DNA of 64,000 nucleotides from Acanthosepion pharaonis. Its lineage: Eukaryota; Mollusca; Cephalopoda; Sepiida; Sepiidae. Under the pieces are notes generated by a model that was given only the letters and a program-made list of their open reading frames with translations, did not search any database and was not told where the DNA came from. How positions within the stretch are numbered: position 1 is the first letter of the stretch; every line of letters starts with the position of its first letter. Both the position numbers and the translations under genes were made by a program. This document shows, in pieces, positions 43,070-54,984 of the stretch. Location: NCBI GenBank assembly GCA_903632075.3, contig CAHIKZ030005498.1, positions 158,501-222,500 on the forward strand. The letters are read 5' to 3'.

Positions 43070-43440
43070 CGCCAACATTCGCATCGTTCCTTGCAGATTG
43101 ACTACAGATTCTTGATTGGATTTAAACCAGGAGAATTTCCTGGACACTCCATAGTACTTTGATTTGCTCACTGGTAAGGCTTGTCAGTATGTTCGTGCTG
43201 CGTTACAATTTTAGTACGCTTCCTTAGACTATCGTCCATCGCTGACAATGACTGTAGGACAACTAATCGACAGTCGTGACAATAGTGTCTGGAAGTATAA
43301 AATCTGAATCAATCACGGATGACGCAATATTTTCCAAGGTCAAGCAAATTTAATCATACACCCCGAAAATAGATTTATATTTCTGAATACCACTGGAAAT
43401 GACTTAATCGGAGGAAAAAATAGAAATCTGTTAAAGCCTG
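43070..43440 (-). pseudogene. Tc1-family transposase fragment
   Basis: Minus strand reads CPGNSPGLNPIKNL-SICKER, a decayed form of the Tc1 SPDLNPIENLW segment. Nucleotide similarity to 15775-16120 extends through CGACTGTTGATTAG-like and ATACACCCCGAAAATAGATT blocks. Confidence 0.55.
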
Positions 43441-43559
43441 TCACTCCATTAGGCCTATAATTGACCGTATAGTGAAAGAAAGGAAAGTAAAGCGGTTATT
43501 TCAATTAATTTGCATAAGGTGGGGGTTGAAAAATTTCCATTAAAATAGCGGTAGAGCAG

Positions 43560-44140
43560 TGGTTGGTTGTGACATTTCGAAATGTGGGTAAAGCCTCGTA
43601 GAGTGTAAAATAATTCATTAACCAAAAGGACGCGGATACGCTTTTGAGCTCTATCGAGACTGGAAACTAACGACTAATCTGTTCCTGCCCATATATGAGA
43701 GCAATATTCCATTTTTGGTCTGGTCTTACTCAGGTATAAATCATCAGTTGAAATCATGTACTTGTTGGAGTGACACAAGAAACCGACCATTTTTTCCAGT
43801 TTCTTTGGCGATGCATCATATGTACGTGCTCCAATTCTCGTCTGGGATGAATCTAATTCCCTAGAAGCGAACACCCGTTAATAGGAAAAGTTGAAAATTG
43901 AGTGCCCGCTCCGTAATGTCTCAATTTCGCCAGTTTGGTTTTCGAGGAATTGAACGCGACCAGAGAGTTTTTCTCCCACTGACCTATTAAAACTTGATCA
44001 AAAAAAAAATGAATAAAAGATCAGATACGAGGCTCTAATCTTGAGTTTGGAGATGAGCTCCGATATCGTTGTATAATCTCCATAAATATTCACACATAAT
44101 CGGAGAAGCTCTTAGCCAGACTTCATGTAATACTACAAAG
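43560..44140 (-). pseudogene. LINE-A-type reverse transcriptase fragment
   Basis: Minus strand, with frameshifts: VSQWEKNSLVAFNSSKTKLA, GTQFSTFPINGCSLL, then SPKKLEKMVGFLCHSNKYM and YLSKTRPKMEYCSHIWAGTD. This covers the post-palm NxxKT motif and the thumb of Jockey/CR1-like reverse transcriptases. It is diverged from the 11.2, 27.1 and 30.0 kb copies and is a separate subfamily. Confidence 0.8.
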
Positions 44141-44244
44141 TTAGTTGGACCGAGAAGCAAGATTGGGGGACGCCTGCCTTGATCGCTTCGACATCGCAGG
44201 ACTGGGCGTTAACGACTACCTTCAAGGGTCCTACCTGTTATTTT

Positions 44245-44600
44245 GGTTTGGTTTATTCTGTTTTACGGCATATCAACCACAATGGGTTATTTAATGCCGA
44301 GAAAATTTCATTTTTTTCCAAAATGTATAGCTGGTAATATTTTTTTTAATGTATAGTTTGGTTTGTTTTGTGGCATATTAACCACAGTGGGTTATTAATG
44401 CTGACAAGATTTTTATTTCTGGTAATATTTTCTTTTTTCAAATATTTATTGCTGAGGATAATCTTTTTTTAAATCAATTTTTACACTTTCATAGTATTTT
44501 GAGTCAGGTTGTGGGGTCAACTAGTTGCCCATAGCTGGGACCATAACAGGTGCTACCACCCCGGGTTAGGTTGGCCCTGTGAACGCCAGCAATTTTAAAA
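44245..44600 (-). repeat. Dispersed repeat family R (copy 3)
   Basis: Reverse complement of the family 3' end (GTTTTACGGCATATCAACCAC, TTATTTAATGCCGA), a short minisatellite part (GGTAATATTTT, AATGTATAGCTGG), then CCATAGCTGGGACC and GGTGCTACCACCC of the head. Confidence 0.75.
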
Positions 44601-45139
44601 ATTACCACGAACTTTAGTGTATGTATAATAGGTGCTTATATGTACATGTCAGACACAGGAAAATCGTTAAACTCGTCAGAGACCTTTACACTGTTTTTAA
44701 TTACCAAGCGATTTAACTACAAAACCGAGCGCCTCTTAGCGTCGTAATGAGTAACGTGATTGTTTATATCATTGTTACAGGGTTCTGAGTTCGGTCATAA
44801 AAGGATACTCCATACTTGTGTCGAGGAATTATCTAAGCTTTGTGAATAGATATTCGTCTACCTACCTAGGAAGCTAATATAAGGGAAAATGATAACAGGT
44901 TAGTAAAATGTCACTGGTATCTACACTTCATTCGCAATCATGTCGGGTACACTCCACTATAGAGCATGATGTCATCTCCGTGCCAAGTAATATTTTTCCG
45001 GTTAGGAGTTCAGTACTGTTTTTCTATTAGGCTAGTTACCAAGATTTTCTGGTATTAAAATCTATTTTTACCAAGTCTTCTCTACCATTTAACTCGTAGT
45101 GTGGTTAGAATAGATGGACCCATACCTTTTCCTGGGATA

Positions 45140-45570
45140 GCTAGTCGATTTCTCTTTTCGAAATGCTAACGATTTTAATCGTTACACTTGAAAGAAATAT
45201 CAACCCAAGCAAGATGGGAATGCCGCTAGTAAGCAACGGGTTACATGGAGTGAAAGTGAAAAAGATGACTGAGTATTGAGGAAACAATAGATGAACGGCA
45301 TTCAAGAAAACAGAAGATGGCGATTGACGTTGCATTTAAACTTTTGACGACTCTAGTTATCAGGGAAACAAGTAAACTGGACTTCCACAAGCGGTTATTG
45401 CTAGAAAAGAAAATGTTGGAGAAGCAGTTGTATCTAGCTATTTTTACATTAAACGTGTGGGACCTAAATGCCAATATAATTGCACGCTCAGATTCATGTA
45501 AATCGGAGCACCAGGCAAAAAAAGAACATCAGAAAACATTTGTAGAAAAGACAGAGGGAAGTCACGTAAG
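45140..45570 (-). pseudogene. LINE-A reverse transcriptase C-terminus (decayed)
   Basis: Minus strand: FAWCSDLHESERAIILAFRS, HTFNVKIARYNCFSNIF, NRLWKSSLLVS, SLNATSIAIF. This corresponds to HEFKRATRLASRSHPFTVET...KCNRLFYSNS...KCNVNRHL of the other copies, with many substitutions. Confidence 0.7.
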
Positions 45571-47017
45571 TGATAATCTAATTGATAATTGATAAATTAA
45601 ATAAAAACTGTTCTAGAATCTTTCATTCGTTTCCCATTAAGCCAGACATTTTGGACACCCTTGATAATACGTTATTACTTCGTCAGTATTACCAGCTCCG
45701 TTCTTGCCAGACTGAAAATGAAAGTGAAAGTGAAATTGAAAGTCAATTTTCTTTCAGGCGGCAAAACCGCAAAAAGAAAATAAAAAAAAATACAAATAAC
45801 AAAAGTAACGGTCATTCTCTTTCTTCGTTCATTATTCTCACTGTAAGCACATTTCCCCAGCTATCAAAGACTAAAAGACTCTTGGAAATTAATTCACACT
45901 GCTTTAATATAATTCCAACGGCGAATAGTCATGAAATTTACCCAGAATACTTTGATTGCTGGATTCTTTGATTTGATGACAATCAAAGGTATTTTTTAAC
46001 CTGATTACCAAAGCAAAAAACGAAAAAAAATGTTTTCAAGTGATTGTTCACACGGCTTGTACGTTATTCACACAGGACTGGTGATATTAATCGAAATTCG
46101 AATTGTCAAGGAAATTGATTTTTTTAGTGCTTTCTACTTTGTGTAGCATAAATTAATTACTTTAACTAATGCAGATCCAATAGCAAAACATTTTTAATTA
46201 ATTTTAATCTTAAACTTGCGTGCAGAGGGTTGCTCCGTAGCATTTCACTCCTCAAACAAAATATTAACCGACTTTTGTTTAAACCCGTTCAGCGTATGTC
46301 AGCGTTCATCCTTAGTACATAAACAAATTTAGAGGACACTATGAAATTCGCCAGCGAACGAAAAGCAAGAAGCTGTAAAATGTACCAGCTGCTAAAGGAG
46401 ATCAGGTTGAACCTCCTTGACCTCTTCATCACATCTTGCCCCGGACGAATGCTTCGCTGAATTCCACCTCTCGCCAACTAGGCCCTTCAGATCATTCACA
46501 TGTCAGTGTCAAAATCGATGTCAAGGCATCTCTAGATTTGCTGTTCCATAGAACGATTTTTCGGTACATGAGCGCGCACTTCAGATCTTACATGGCGGAA
46601 TCTCGGGCTTCTTCAAACATACTGCCTGAAAAACTGCTACCCTAATCTCAGGATAAAGAGGGCTATAAGACTTTCCATTCAAGAAATGTTCCACCTTTCC
46701 CGAATAGAGAGTTTTATACCCAAGAATATATTGCAGCCAAAACCGAATAGCCAACTCTCGACGTTCACAACAACAATGGTAATACAACCGCTACAAGTCT
46801 CAATAGAAAGAGAACAAGTATGGTATAGCTATGAAGAACGGAACAAGAACAATTTACTCCCACTCAAGATTTATTAAGGAGCCCTGTTCGAAAATTCGTT
46901 GAAGTATCTAGACCAAAAGGTACCTGGAGAAATGCAGAGGGAAAAATAACCGGAATGTTGTTTTAATAATACCAAAGACGAAGACATTTTACAAATATAA
47001 GATAAATTAATTGTACA

Positions 47018-47424
47018 CTTCGACGTGGTGTAAAGGTTAGCATGCTTATCACGCTTGATCATTTACAACTCATAAGTAATCCGATCCGCACCAAATGTCC
47101 CACATTGCCGGACTTGCACCACATCTAAGCTATACTTAGAAAATCATTCGGTTGCTTCGACGTGGTGTACTGATTAGCATGCTTATCTCTACAGATCAAT
47201 TACGACTGATTAGTGAGTTCGATCCGCACTAGGTCGCCTAAACTTCCGGCCTTACACCACATCTAAGCTACATTGAGAAAATCACCTGAACACTTTGTTG
47301 TGGTGGTTATGGGTAGCAAACTTGTCTCCCTAGATCAATTACGACTGAATAACAATTTTGATCCTCACTGGGTGCCCCATACTTTCCACCTTGTGACATA
47401 ACTAAACTACGCTTAGAAAATCAC
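47018..47424 (+). repeat. Three head-to-tail 130 bp tRNA-type SINEs (family S-B)
   Basis: Units begin CTTCGACGTGGTGTAAAGGTT (47018), CTTCGACGTGGTGTACTGATT (47152) and CTTTGTTGTGGTGGTTATGGG (47289). Each has a box A-like GGTTAGCATGCTTATC, a box B-like GAGTTCGATCC(G/T)CACT and the end CCACATCTAAGCTA-CTTAGAAAATCA. They sit inside the LINE body. Confidence 0.8.
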
Positions 47425-47792
47425 CACCCATAAAGTAAATTAACATTTTCTGTATTTAAAACGACAACTGGATGTGTTGCAGCTATTGGTCACTGGACCA
47501 TTACTACAATATTTATCACAGGTAATGGGTATCTTGCTGCATTCGAAACTGCCTAGAATCATTACAAGAGAATTTCAGAAAACGCCAAATGCACCTATGT
47601 GAAGCCGTCCAGGCTAAAGTCGAACGTTAATAACTTGGACCCCGGGTGTTCTGGAAGATCTCTAAGCAAATTCGTAATAGCGGCAAGGCGTTATTGCCTA
47701 CTATCATAAACGTCGCTGAGGCCATCTCATCTTCGTCAGCTAAGGCAGATTCTTCGCCTCTACCTTTGCTTTTGATTCAACGCTAGATGACA

Positions 47793-48620
47793 AACGACAT
47801 CCCCTTTTCGACATCCACCTCTCCCAGATGGCAGAAATAACAAAGGCCATCTCCTTCAGGACATCCACCTCTCAAAGATAAGAAAGAAGACAAAGACCAC
47901 CCGCTTCTGGACATCTACCTCTCACAGATGACAAAGATGACAAAGGTCATCTCCTTCCCCACATCTACCTCTCAAAGATGACAAAGATGATAAAGGCCAT
48001 CCCCTTCCCGGCACCATCCGCTCACAGATGACAAAGATGACAAAGGTCATCTCCTTCCCCACATCTACCTCTCACAGATGACAAAGATGACGAAGGCCAT
48101 CACCTTCCCGACATCCACCTCTCACAGGTAACAAAGATGACAAAGGCCATCTCCTTTCCCCACACCTGCCTCTCACAAAGATGACAAAGGTCATCCCCTT
48201 CCCGACAAACCTCTCACAGAACATACACCTCTCATAGGTAACAAAGATGACAAAGGTCATCCTCTTCCCGACAAACCTCTCACAGAACATACATCACTCA
48301 CAGGTAACAAAGATGACAAAGGCCATCTCCTTTCCCCACACCTGCCTCTCACAAAGATGACAAAGGTCACCCCCTTCCCGACACACCTCTCACAGAACAT
48401 ACACCTCTCACAGGTAACAAAGATGACAAAGGCCATCTCCTTTTCCCACACCTGCCTCTCACAAAGATGATAAAGGTCATCCCCTTCCCGACAAACCTCT
48501 CACAGAACATACATCTCTCACAGGTAACAAAGATGACAAAGGCCATCTCCTTTCCCCACACCTGCCTCTCACAAAGATGACAAAGGTCATCCCCTTCCCG
48601 ACAAACCTCTCACAGAGCAG
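47793..48620 (+). repeat. Minisatellite inside the LINE coding region (50 bp, then 44+66 bp units)
   Basis: CAAAGATGACAAAGG(C/T)CATC recurs at exactly 50 bp spacing from about 47943 to 48143. From 48143 it recurs at alternating 44 and 66 bp (48187, 48253, 48319, 48363, 48429, 48473, 48539, 48583). The first unit is continuous with the LINE frame TLDDKRHPL at about 47786, so the array grew from coding sequence. Unit lengths are not multiples of 3 overall. Minus-strand open frames here are by-products. Confidence 0.88.
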
Positions 48621-49089
48621 TCTTAGTAACATTTTCTTAATTTAAAGAATGCTATCGATCTAGGTAAAATCCCAGTGGTTTTCCTTAAGTATATTGTTCC
48701 TGTGCTATAAACGATCGTAGCAAAACTATTTAACCTCTGCTTGAAGAAAAGAATCCTTCCCAAATCAGGGGTATGTGTCAAGTCTATGCCCATCTCAAAC
48801 CGACCAATCATTTTCCTCGGTGTAATTAGTAAAATGTTAAGCTATAATCAACACGAAGGTTGTTGCTCACTTTAATATAGACCCTCTCTCGGGTGACAAG
48901 GAATAGAAATTTTCACCGCGTCCGTCCACTACCGCCCATATTCGTACTATCATTGAGTCAATAGATAACAAACACATGTGAAAGTTTATCGCATTAGATA
49001 TTTCAAAGGTGTGACATAAAGGATCACTGCATAATATTTATCTATGGATTTCTTTTGAAGGGTCTATTCTATCATGACGTCCTTACTAA

Positions 49090-49259
49090 CAGACAAAAGC
49101 GTCCTGGGTATGACGATAAACTGTATCTACATTCTGCGTAAGACGATAAGCTACGTCCAAGAGCAAGGTCTCTGATCAAGAGGTTTTGAGGAACGTGGGA
49201 GCACCTCTTATTTTCTGGCGTTCCCAGGACCTGGTAGCATCTGTTAGGGTCCCAGATAT

Positions 49260-49275
<16 letters not shown>
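49090..49275 (+). repeat. Dispersed repeat family R (copy 4, head only)
   Basis: GCGTCCTGGGTATGACGATAA, GCGTAAGACGATAAGCTACG, GAGCAAGGTCTCTG, GTAGCATCTGTTAGGGTCCC; lacks the minisatellite and 3' end. Confidence 0.75.
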
Positions 49276-49964
<689 letters not shown>

Positions 49965-50665
49965 AGGTGACGCCTCATATTTTTTTAAATTGTCCCTAAA
50001 AGTTTTTTGGTACTTAAATAATGGAAACTTATTATATATGGTTGCAAAAAAAGGTCAGTATGATTTTTTTTTATGACAAAAAGAAATAAAGCATTTTGTG
50101 CTTTAGCCTTGATTACGGCAGCACAAATTTTTGACATTCGTTGCAAATGTTTCTTAATGTTTATGTTTGATAACTGATTCCATTATTTCTTGCAAAATCT
50201 CGAACAGCTCTTTTTCAGTTTATTCACTCTTCTGTCAAGTTCCCCCCTTACTAATTCTGGGGGGGGGTGCTTTAATCTTTCGATCTGCACTGTACTTGCT
50301 ACAGAACTACAAGAAACGATAAGCTGTGGCACCATGTTCCACGGAGAAATATACGAAATGATAGTGAGGGGTAGATTTCGCAATTTACGAGCTTGTTATC
50401 CATTACAACTGTAGTAGTTGACCATGTAGGGAGACGTATTTCTATTCATAAAGCTTTAACTCCTACCAAAAAGTATGGAGTACACTAATACCGAACTCAG
50501 AACTCTGTAAAAATGTTCTACACAAAATTGTTAAATCATTACACAGCTAGGACGTCCACGATTTAGTAGAAAAATAGGTTGGTAATTGAAAATTGAAAAC
50601 ATCTATGAACAGTTTAATGATTTCTATGCGTCTAACATCTGCATAAGAACTCCTCTTATATTATA
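49965..50665. other. No recognised feature
   Basis: Contains CCGAACTCAGAACTCTGTAAA (about 50492), the reverse complement of a block at 44779. Otherwise no repeat or coding signal seen. Confidence 0.4.
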
Positions 50666-50669
50666 TGTA

Positions 50670-50770
50670 TTAGGTTGGTGCAAAAATAATGACGTAAGAA
50701 TATCGTTTTTTGACATTAAAAAATACGTCAAAAACGACATTATTACGTCATTATTTTTGCACCAACATAA
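50670..50770. mobile_element. Mariner MITE, 101 bp near-perfect hairpin with MADE1/Hsmar1-like ends
   Basis: The left end TTAGGTTGGTGCAAAAATAA and the reverse complement of the right end TTATGTTGGTGCAAAAATAA agree at 19 of 20 positions. Pairing continues through TGACGTAA and TCGTTTTT-GAC to a small loop. TA dinucleotides lie directly outside both ends (50668-50669, 50771-50772), as expected for a mariner target duplication. The ends match the well-known terminal repeat of Hsmar1/MADE1-type mariners (TTAGGTTGGTGCAAAAGTAA). Non-coding, so it must have been moved by a transposase supplied elsewhere. Confidence 0.9.
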
Positions 50771-50783
50771 TATATAGACTTAT

Positions 50784-51056
50784 ATCGGGGGGCATCTTGT
50801 AGTGGTTAGCAAGCTTGTCTCGCTAGAACAATTATGACTGAGTAGTGATTTCGATTCACACTCGGTGCCCCCTTCTTTCGGCCTTGAGCCACATCTAAGC
50901 TACGCTTGGAAAATAACTTTTGGGTAACTCTGCTTGGTCTAATGGTTAGCAAGCTTGTCTCGCTAAAACAGTTACGACTGAATAGTGAGTTCGATCCTCA
51001 TTGGGTGCTCCATACTTTCGGCCTTGTGCCACATCTAAGCAATGCTTAGAAAATCA
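50784..51056 (+). repeat. Two head-to-tail 130 bp tRNA-type SINEs (family S-B)
   Basis: Unit 1 50784-50914 and unit 2 50925-51056. Both have GTGGTTAGCAAGCTTGTCTC or TAATGGTTAGCAAGCTTG (box A region), TGAATAGTGAGTTCGATCC or its variant (box B) and CCACATCTAAGC-A-GCTTAGAAAAT. These are the best-preserved copies of the family. Confidence 0.85.
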
Positions 51057-51064
51057 ATACATTT

Positions 51065-51165
51065 CTTATATCGGAAAAGTGGTGTAATGGATTAAGACTC
51101 GAATTGATGTATCGGAAAGCCGAATTAGAATTGCTGTAGAAATCATTACGTTCACTTTCTTTACT
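51065..51165 (+). repeat. tRNA-derived SINE head (partial)
   Basis: AAAAGTGGTGTAATGGATTAAG (box A region), GAAAGCCGAATTAGAATTGC (decayed box B), CATTACGTTCACTTTC. Same family as 23510-23765. Confidence 0.7.
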
Positions 51166-51430
51166 TTAGTGTGCTGTCCTTTCGGGACGGAGGCGATCAT
51201 GGCTCTCCACTTCCTCCTATCCTTAGTAGCTCTCAATAAGTTTCCTTCCCCGACCACGTTCCGTCATCCACTCGTTTAATGCCGACAAGTATGTCATGCG
51301 TTGCTTTTCCTTGTCTCTTGCACTCTATTCGACATGTGAGTATCAGGTTCTCCAGGCCCACCTTCCTCATTACATGCCCCAGCAACTTCAGCTGCCTCTT
51401 CAACTTTGGTAAATGTAGGAATGCATCTCT
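51165..51430 (-). pseudogene. LINE-B (RTE-like) 3' end fragment
   Basis: Minus strand: LKRQLKLLGHVMRKVGLEN, LILTCRIECKRQGKAT-type segments, then GTGGAGAGCCATGATCGCCTC, the family 3' terminus. Confidence 0.75.
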
Positions 51431-51507
51431 TCTTTTTCAGCTATGGTGAAATCGCAGGACACACTGGTTTCAATATGTGACAATGTAACAATGTGCGTTG
51501 CGTAATA

Positions 51508-52781
51508 TCAGGTCATCCCATAATTTCTGTCCGAATTTTGAATAAAGAAAACAAGTGACCAAATGTTACATTTAATTACAGATTCAATCAACAATGCATT
51601 TTCCCTGATTATCTATGACTTCCTTAAAAGCTTACTAATTCAATTACTGTAAAATTCTTTTGGCTTTGATTCGAAGAACTCACAAATGTCAGATTTAACC
51701 TCTTCCTGTGTTACAAAAGCTGTTTCTTCCAAATGATTCTGTAAGCTACGAAACGAATGGTAGTCTGAAGGAGCAAGATCGGGAGAATAAGGTGGATGAG
51801 GAATTTTCTGCCAACCAAGTTCTTCGATCTTTTGTGACGTGATTCTTGCTGAGTGGGGTCGCGCATTGTCCTGATGAAACATCACCTATTTTCGATTCAC
51901 TAGAGCAGGGTTTTTTTTTTCCTCAAAGGTTGGTTCAAACGCTCTAATTGCTGACAGTATGCATTAATTGTTGCATTACGTGGTAAGAATTCAAAGTGGA
52001 TTATTCTTTGGCGATCCCACCAGATTGAAAGAAGAGCCTTTGTCCATGAAGTTCCCATCTCGGCTGTGGCTGGGGTCCTTCCACTTTACCAAGCTACTGT
52101 CTACGACGCTTAACATTTCGATAAAAGATCAATTTTTCGTCTCCAGTCACAAGTCTATCCAAAAAAGGTGAAACAATTTGGCGAGAATGGAGAGAAGAGC
52201 AGATGTCAACTCGGGATTTGAGGTTGTTTTCAGACAATTCATGAGGCACCCATTTTCCAAGTTTAGGAACTTTTCGAAGTTGTTGAAGATGACGATGAAC
52301 TGTTGTGTGTTTTGAACTAAGAACCACTGCCAATTCCTCAATTGATAAAGCAGGATTTTCTTCAAGGGCTGCTTCAAGAAACTTTTCATCAAACTCAACT
52401 GGACATCCGGTTCGATCTTCATCTTCAAGGGTGAAATCTCCACCTCTGAATTCTGTAAACCATCTTCTGCAAGTTCTTTCATTCACACATTCCTCTCCAT
52501 AAATTGAGTGAATGTTTCTAGCCGCTTCAGCTGCTAAGTTTCCTTTCTTGAACTCATAAAACATAATGTGCCTCAAATGATTCTTGGGTACTTCCATGTT
52601 AGCAGGGTTTTAATCAAACAAAATTTAATTTTATTGTTCTCTGAAATAAAATTTTACTAGTTTAAATGCATCTAAACATAAAAATAATATTCAACTCCAT
52701 TAGACATTATAAAATACTCTTTAAATTTCGTTCATTTTAACAAAAAGTTAAAATTCGGACGGAACTTATGAGATAACCTGA
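51508..52781 (-). mobile_element. Mariner transposon with both terminal inverted repeats, 1274 bp
   Basis: The left end TCAGGTCATCCCATAATTTC and the reverse complement of the right end TCAGGTTATCTCATAAGTTC match at 16 of 20 positions, and GTCCGAATTTT follows in both. TA precedes the left end (51506-51507); the right flank is AA, so one TA has decayed. The length is typical of a full mariner. It encodes one transposase on the minus strand, broken by frameshifts. Confidence 0.9.
51640..52597 (-). pseudogene. Mariner transposase, frameshifted (DD34D)
   Basis: The product of an intact version would bind the element ends and cut and paste the transposon in the nucleus. The N-terminal part (52597-52094, 167 codons) holds two helix-turn-helix segments: HIMFYEFKKGNLAAEAARNI, then TCRRWFTEFRGGDFTLEDE, then LAVVLSSKHTTVHRHLQQL. 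It reaches the first catalytic aspartate in VTGDEKLIFYRNVKRRRQ, where a stop and frameshifts follow. The middle (52090-51890) is readable only by changing frame. The C-terminal frame (51885-51640) has HQDNARPH and PYSPDLAPSDYH. The two aspartates are separated by 34 residues, so the catalytic triad is DD34D. Length (about 320 residues) is close to a full transposase (about 345). All three aspartates survive, so decay is recent to moderate. Confidence 0.92.
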
Positions 52782-52784
52782 AAG

Positions 52785-52970
52785 ATACAGGCTTGGATTG
52801 GGAAATAGGATAGCCGAACTGAATTCGAATTCCATTTGGATCCATTACATTCATTTATGTACTGTTATCCTTGGAAAAAAAGGCATCAGTACGTAAGAGA
52901 AAGGTAAGAATCCTTTTCTTCTCCCCCAAGCTATGGGTAAACAGCAGAATACACTGGATTCTATAGCCTT
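52785..52970 (+). repeat. tRNA-derived SINE (lacking box A)
   Basis: GGCTTGGATTGGGAAATAGG, CTGAATTCGAATTCC (box B), ATCCATTACATTCATTTATG, CCCCCAAGCTATGGGTAAAC. It lies directly beside the right end of the mariner. Confidence 0.75.
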
Positions 52971-53094
52971 GTCCGAAATTATTAATATTTGTTTTAAATT
53001 CCGCACTCAGTATATTTCAGTCTTAAAAATACTGAAATGTACTCTACAGTTTGTTATGTCACAAGACATAATGTAACACTTCCCTAAAAATAAC

Positions 53095-53260
53095 TGTCTA
53101 TGGAGTAATGGATAGCGGCTCGGATTGAGGAATCGGAGAGCCGAGTTCGAATTCCAGTCGAATCCATTACATTCTCTTACGTGCTATTACCCTTGTAAAA
53201 GGTATTAATCCTCCCCCCATACGAGAAAGTAACTCTTAATTCAAAACTCTATGTAACCCT
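53095..53260 (+). repeat. tRNA-derived SINE
   Basis: GGAGTAATGGATAGCGGCT (box A), GAGCCGAGTTCGAATTCC (box B), ATCCATTACATTCTCTTACG, CCTTGTAAAAGGTATTAATC. Confidence 0.85.
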
Positions 53261-53657
53261 AGCTTAGAATATACTATATAGCTAAAAAAAAAAAAAAGGT
53301 TAGCGGCATTGTTTCGATGACACCGGTTGAATAATGATGATAGCTTACGGCGATTCCCGCAAATAACTTTCATTATCACGAGTGAAGCTTATAATCACTG
53401 TCGTCCAGTTGTTTAAGGTCTGTGCAAACTTCTTTTAGATAGTTTCTAGATTCGTCTTTGATCAGACACATAAAGATTAGTGACGAAAACGAGTCCCCCG
53501 GAAAGCACTTATATTCATGGGTACGTGTGTCCGAGTGAAACATAACCACATGTCAATTTTACTCTTCCTTATTGCCTACTGTCTTGTAATAATTACCTAA
53601 TCTGATTTGAAATAACCAGAATTTTAAGGGCTACTAGAATCAAAGAATGTGTCACTA

Positions 53658-53679
53658 TCTCTCTCTATAAAAGGCAGGG

Positions 53680-53731
<52 letters not shown>

Positions 53732-54449
53732 TAACGAATGCACGGCCACAAACTTCGACGGATTTGCAACAAAATTTACATGCACATGCACATGCTTCAA
53801 GTTAGCGGGAAGGCCAAGATCGACTTTGAATTTCCAAACTCTCATCGATAGTGGAAAAAATCGATTTTTTATGCTTCTACGGCAGTTTTCATGTAGTTTG
53901 CGACCATTTTCTACTAGCCAGAGTGAGAGCCTATAGCTGGCTTCCACGAATAGGCAGGAAGCTGGAGAGCCAACAGCTGACTGACACGAATGTTAACTAG
54001 CATGAAAGCATGCAAAAAAAATCGATAGCTGCATACGTCACAAGTGGGTAAAAATTTAAATCTGCATGGCACTTTACCCCAATTGGCTCATTCGCTTGCT
54101 TAAACGCAATGTTGATTCTGATTCCGCAGAACTGCGTTGGGTGTTAAAAAGGATTTGTTGTTAACATTCTTTTTCATTCGGTTTTTCCAGTTACGAGTCC
54201 TTTTTTAAAGCTGATTGTTTCGTGTTCATTTTGTTTCGTTCTTTTTTCGTAACAGTTTTAATGTTTAGTATAGAGCTTCGCAGTGTGAGAAAGGCAAGAA
54301 GTAAGGCATGTAGCAACATCAGCACGACAAACGGCACTCCTTTAAAGGCAAGGAAGGGCAAAAAATATTTTAAGTCAAGTGATAGCGATTGCTGTATGAA
54401 TCATACGATTTTTGATTCAAGCACGGGCAACGCCGGGCCATGCTGCTAG
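53658..54449 (+). mobile_element. Non-autonomous Helitron, 792 bp
   Basis: It starts TCTCTCTATAAAAGGCAGGG after a host A (53657) and ends GGGCAACGCCGGGCCATGCT / GCTAG before a host T (54450). This satisfies the 5'-TC, 3'-CTRR and A/T-insertion rules of Helitrons. A GC-rich subterminal region before CTAG could form the expected short hairpin. The interior carries a (GT)n tract (53681-53730) and two short frames (53649-53936, 54222-54449) without Rep or helicase motifs. No target duplication, as expected. The 3' end is nearly identical to that of 55872-56577. Confidence 0.85.
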
Positions 54450-54579
54450 TCTCATATAAACGTGGATTGTTTCTATGTCAAATTTGTTGCAAACACCCAG
54501 AAAAAAAATCAGTTAATTATTATATTTTTTTTTTTACTTCCATCGTCAAAAAGATGAATAGTATGTTAGTTACTTATTA

Positions 54580-54800
54580 TTGTATCGTGCCCCTTTAGGG
54601 CATAAGGGATCATGGCCCTCCACTCTTCCTGTCTTTTGATGTTTCAATTAAAATGGATTTTTTGTCCCCGGTCTATAATCTATTTTACCAGAGAAGTTAA
54701 ATATATAACTCGCTGTTTCCATCTCTTCCTCTGTCTTTCGATATGCCTGATGAGTGTTAAATTTTTCAAGCCTTCTTTCTTCATTATAATTTTCAGAAAT
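54580..54800 (-). pseudogene. LINE-B (RTE-like) 3' end fragment
   Basis: Minus strand: LKFLKIIMKKEGLKNLTLI-type segment, then GGAGGGCCATGATCCCTTATG, the family 3' terminus. Confidence 0.65.
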
Positions 54801-54984
54801 TTCAACCTTCTCTCTCTCATTCTCCCACTCTCTCTTTCTCTGATTTTTTAAGTAAAAGGTTTACTGCTCGTTCTTTACAAACTCGCTTTCAGCACTACAT
54901 CTCTGTCGTAGTAAAAGGATTGCCCAGCGTCCAGAATTATATAACACTCCAAGATTATCTTTCTTTGTTTCCAACGAAAAATTC

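Larger units (their letters stand above)
46200..49080 (+). pseudogene. LINE-A-type retrotransposon body (endonuclease end to reverse transcriptase palm), disrupted
   Basis: From 5' to 3', with frameshifts and stops, I read LNLLDLFITSCP (end of the apurinic-type endonuclease) and LGPSDHSHVSVKIDVKASLD, FHRTIFRYM, HFRSYMAES (46436-46645). Next come IESFIPKN and QPKPNSQ (46686-46760), then KCTYVKAVQAKVERLI near 47590-47630. AEAISSSSAKADSSPLPLL and TLDDKRHPL follow near 47720-47800, then DLGKIPVVFLKYIVPVL and AKLFNLCLKKR-LP near 48660-48755. The last part is AHIRTIIESID then KFIALDISKVCHKG (48935-49020), equivalent to the RT motif ALDISKAFDKVWH. It is interrupted by three SINEs (47018-47424) and a minisatellite (47793-48620). 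The later palm with FADD is missing. Confidence 0.8.

Noticed and set aside
48072..48561. Cys-rich repetitive proteins on the minus strand
   Set aside because: They are antisense translations of the minisatellite inside the LINE; they change frame with every unit-length change.
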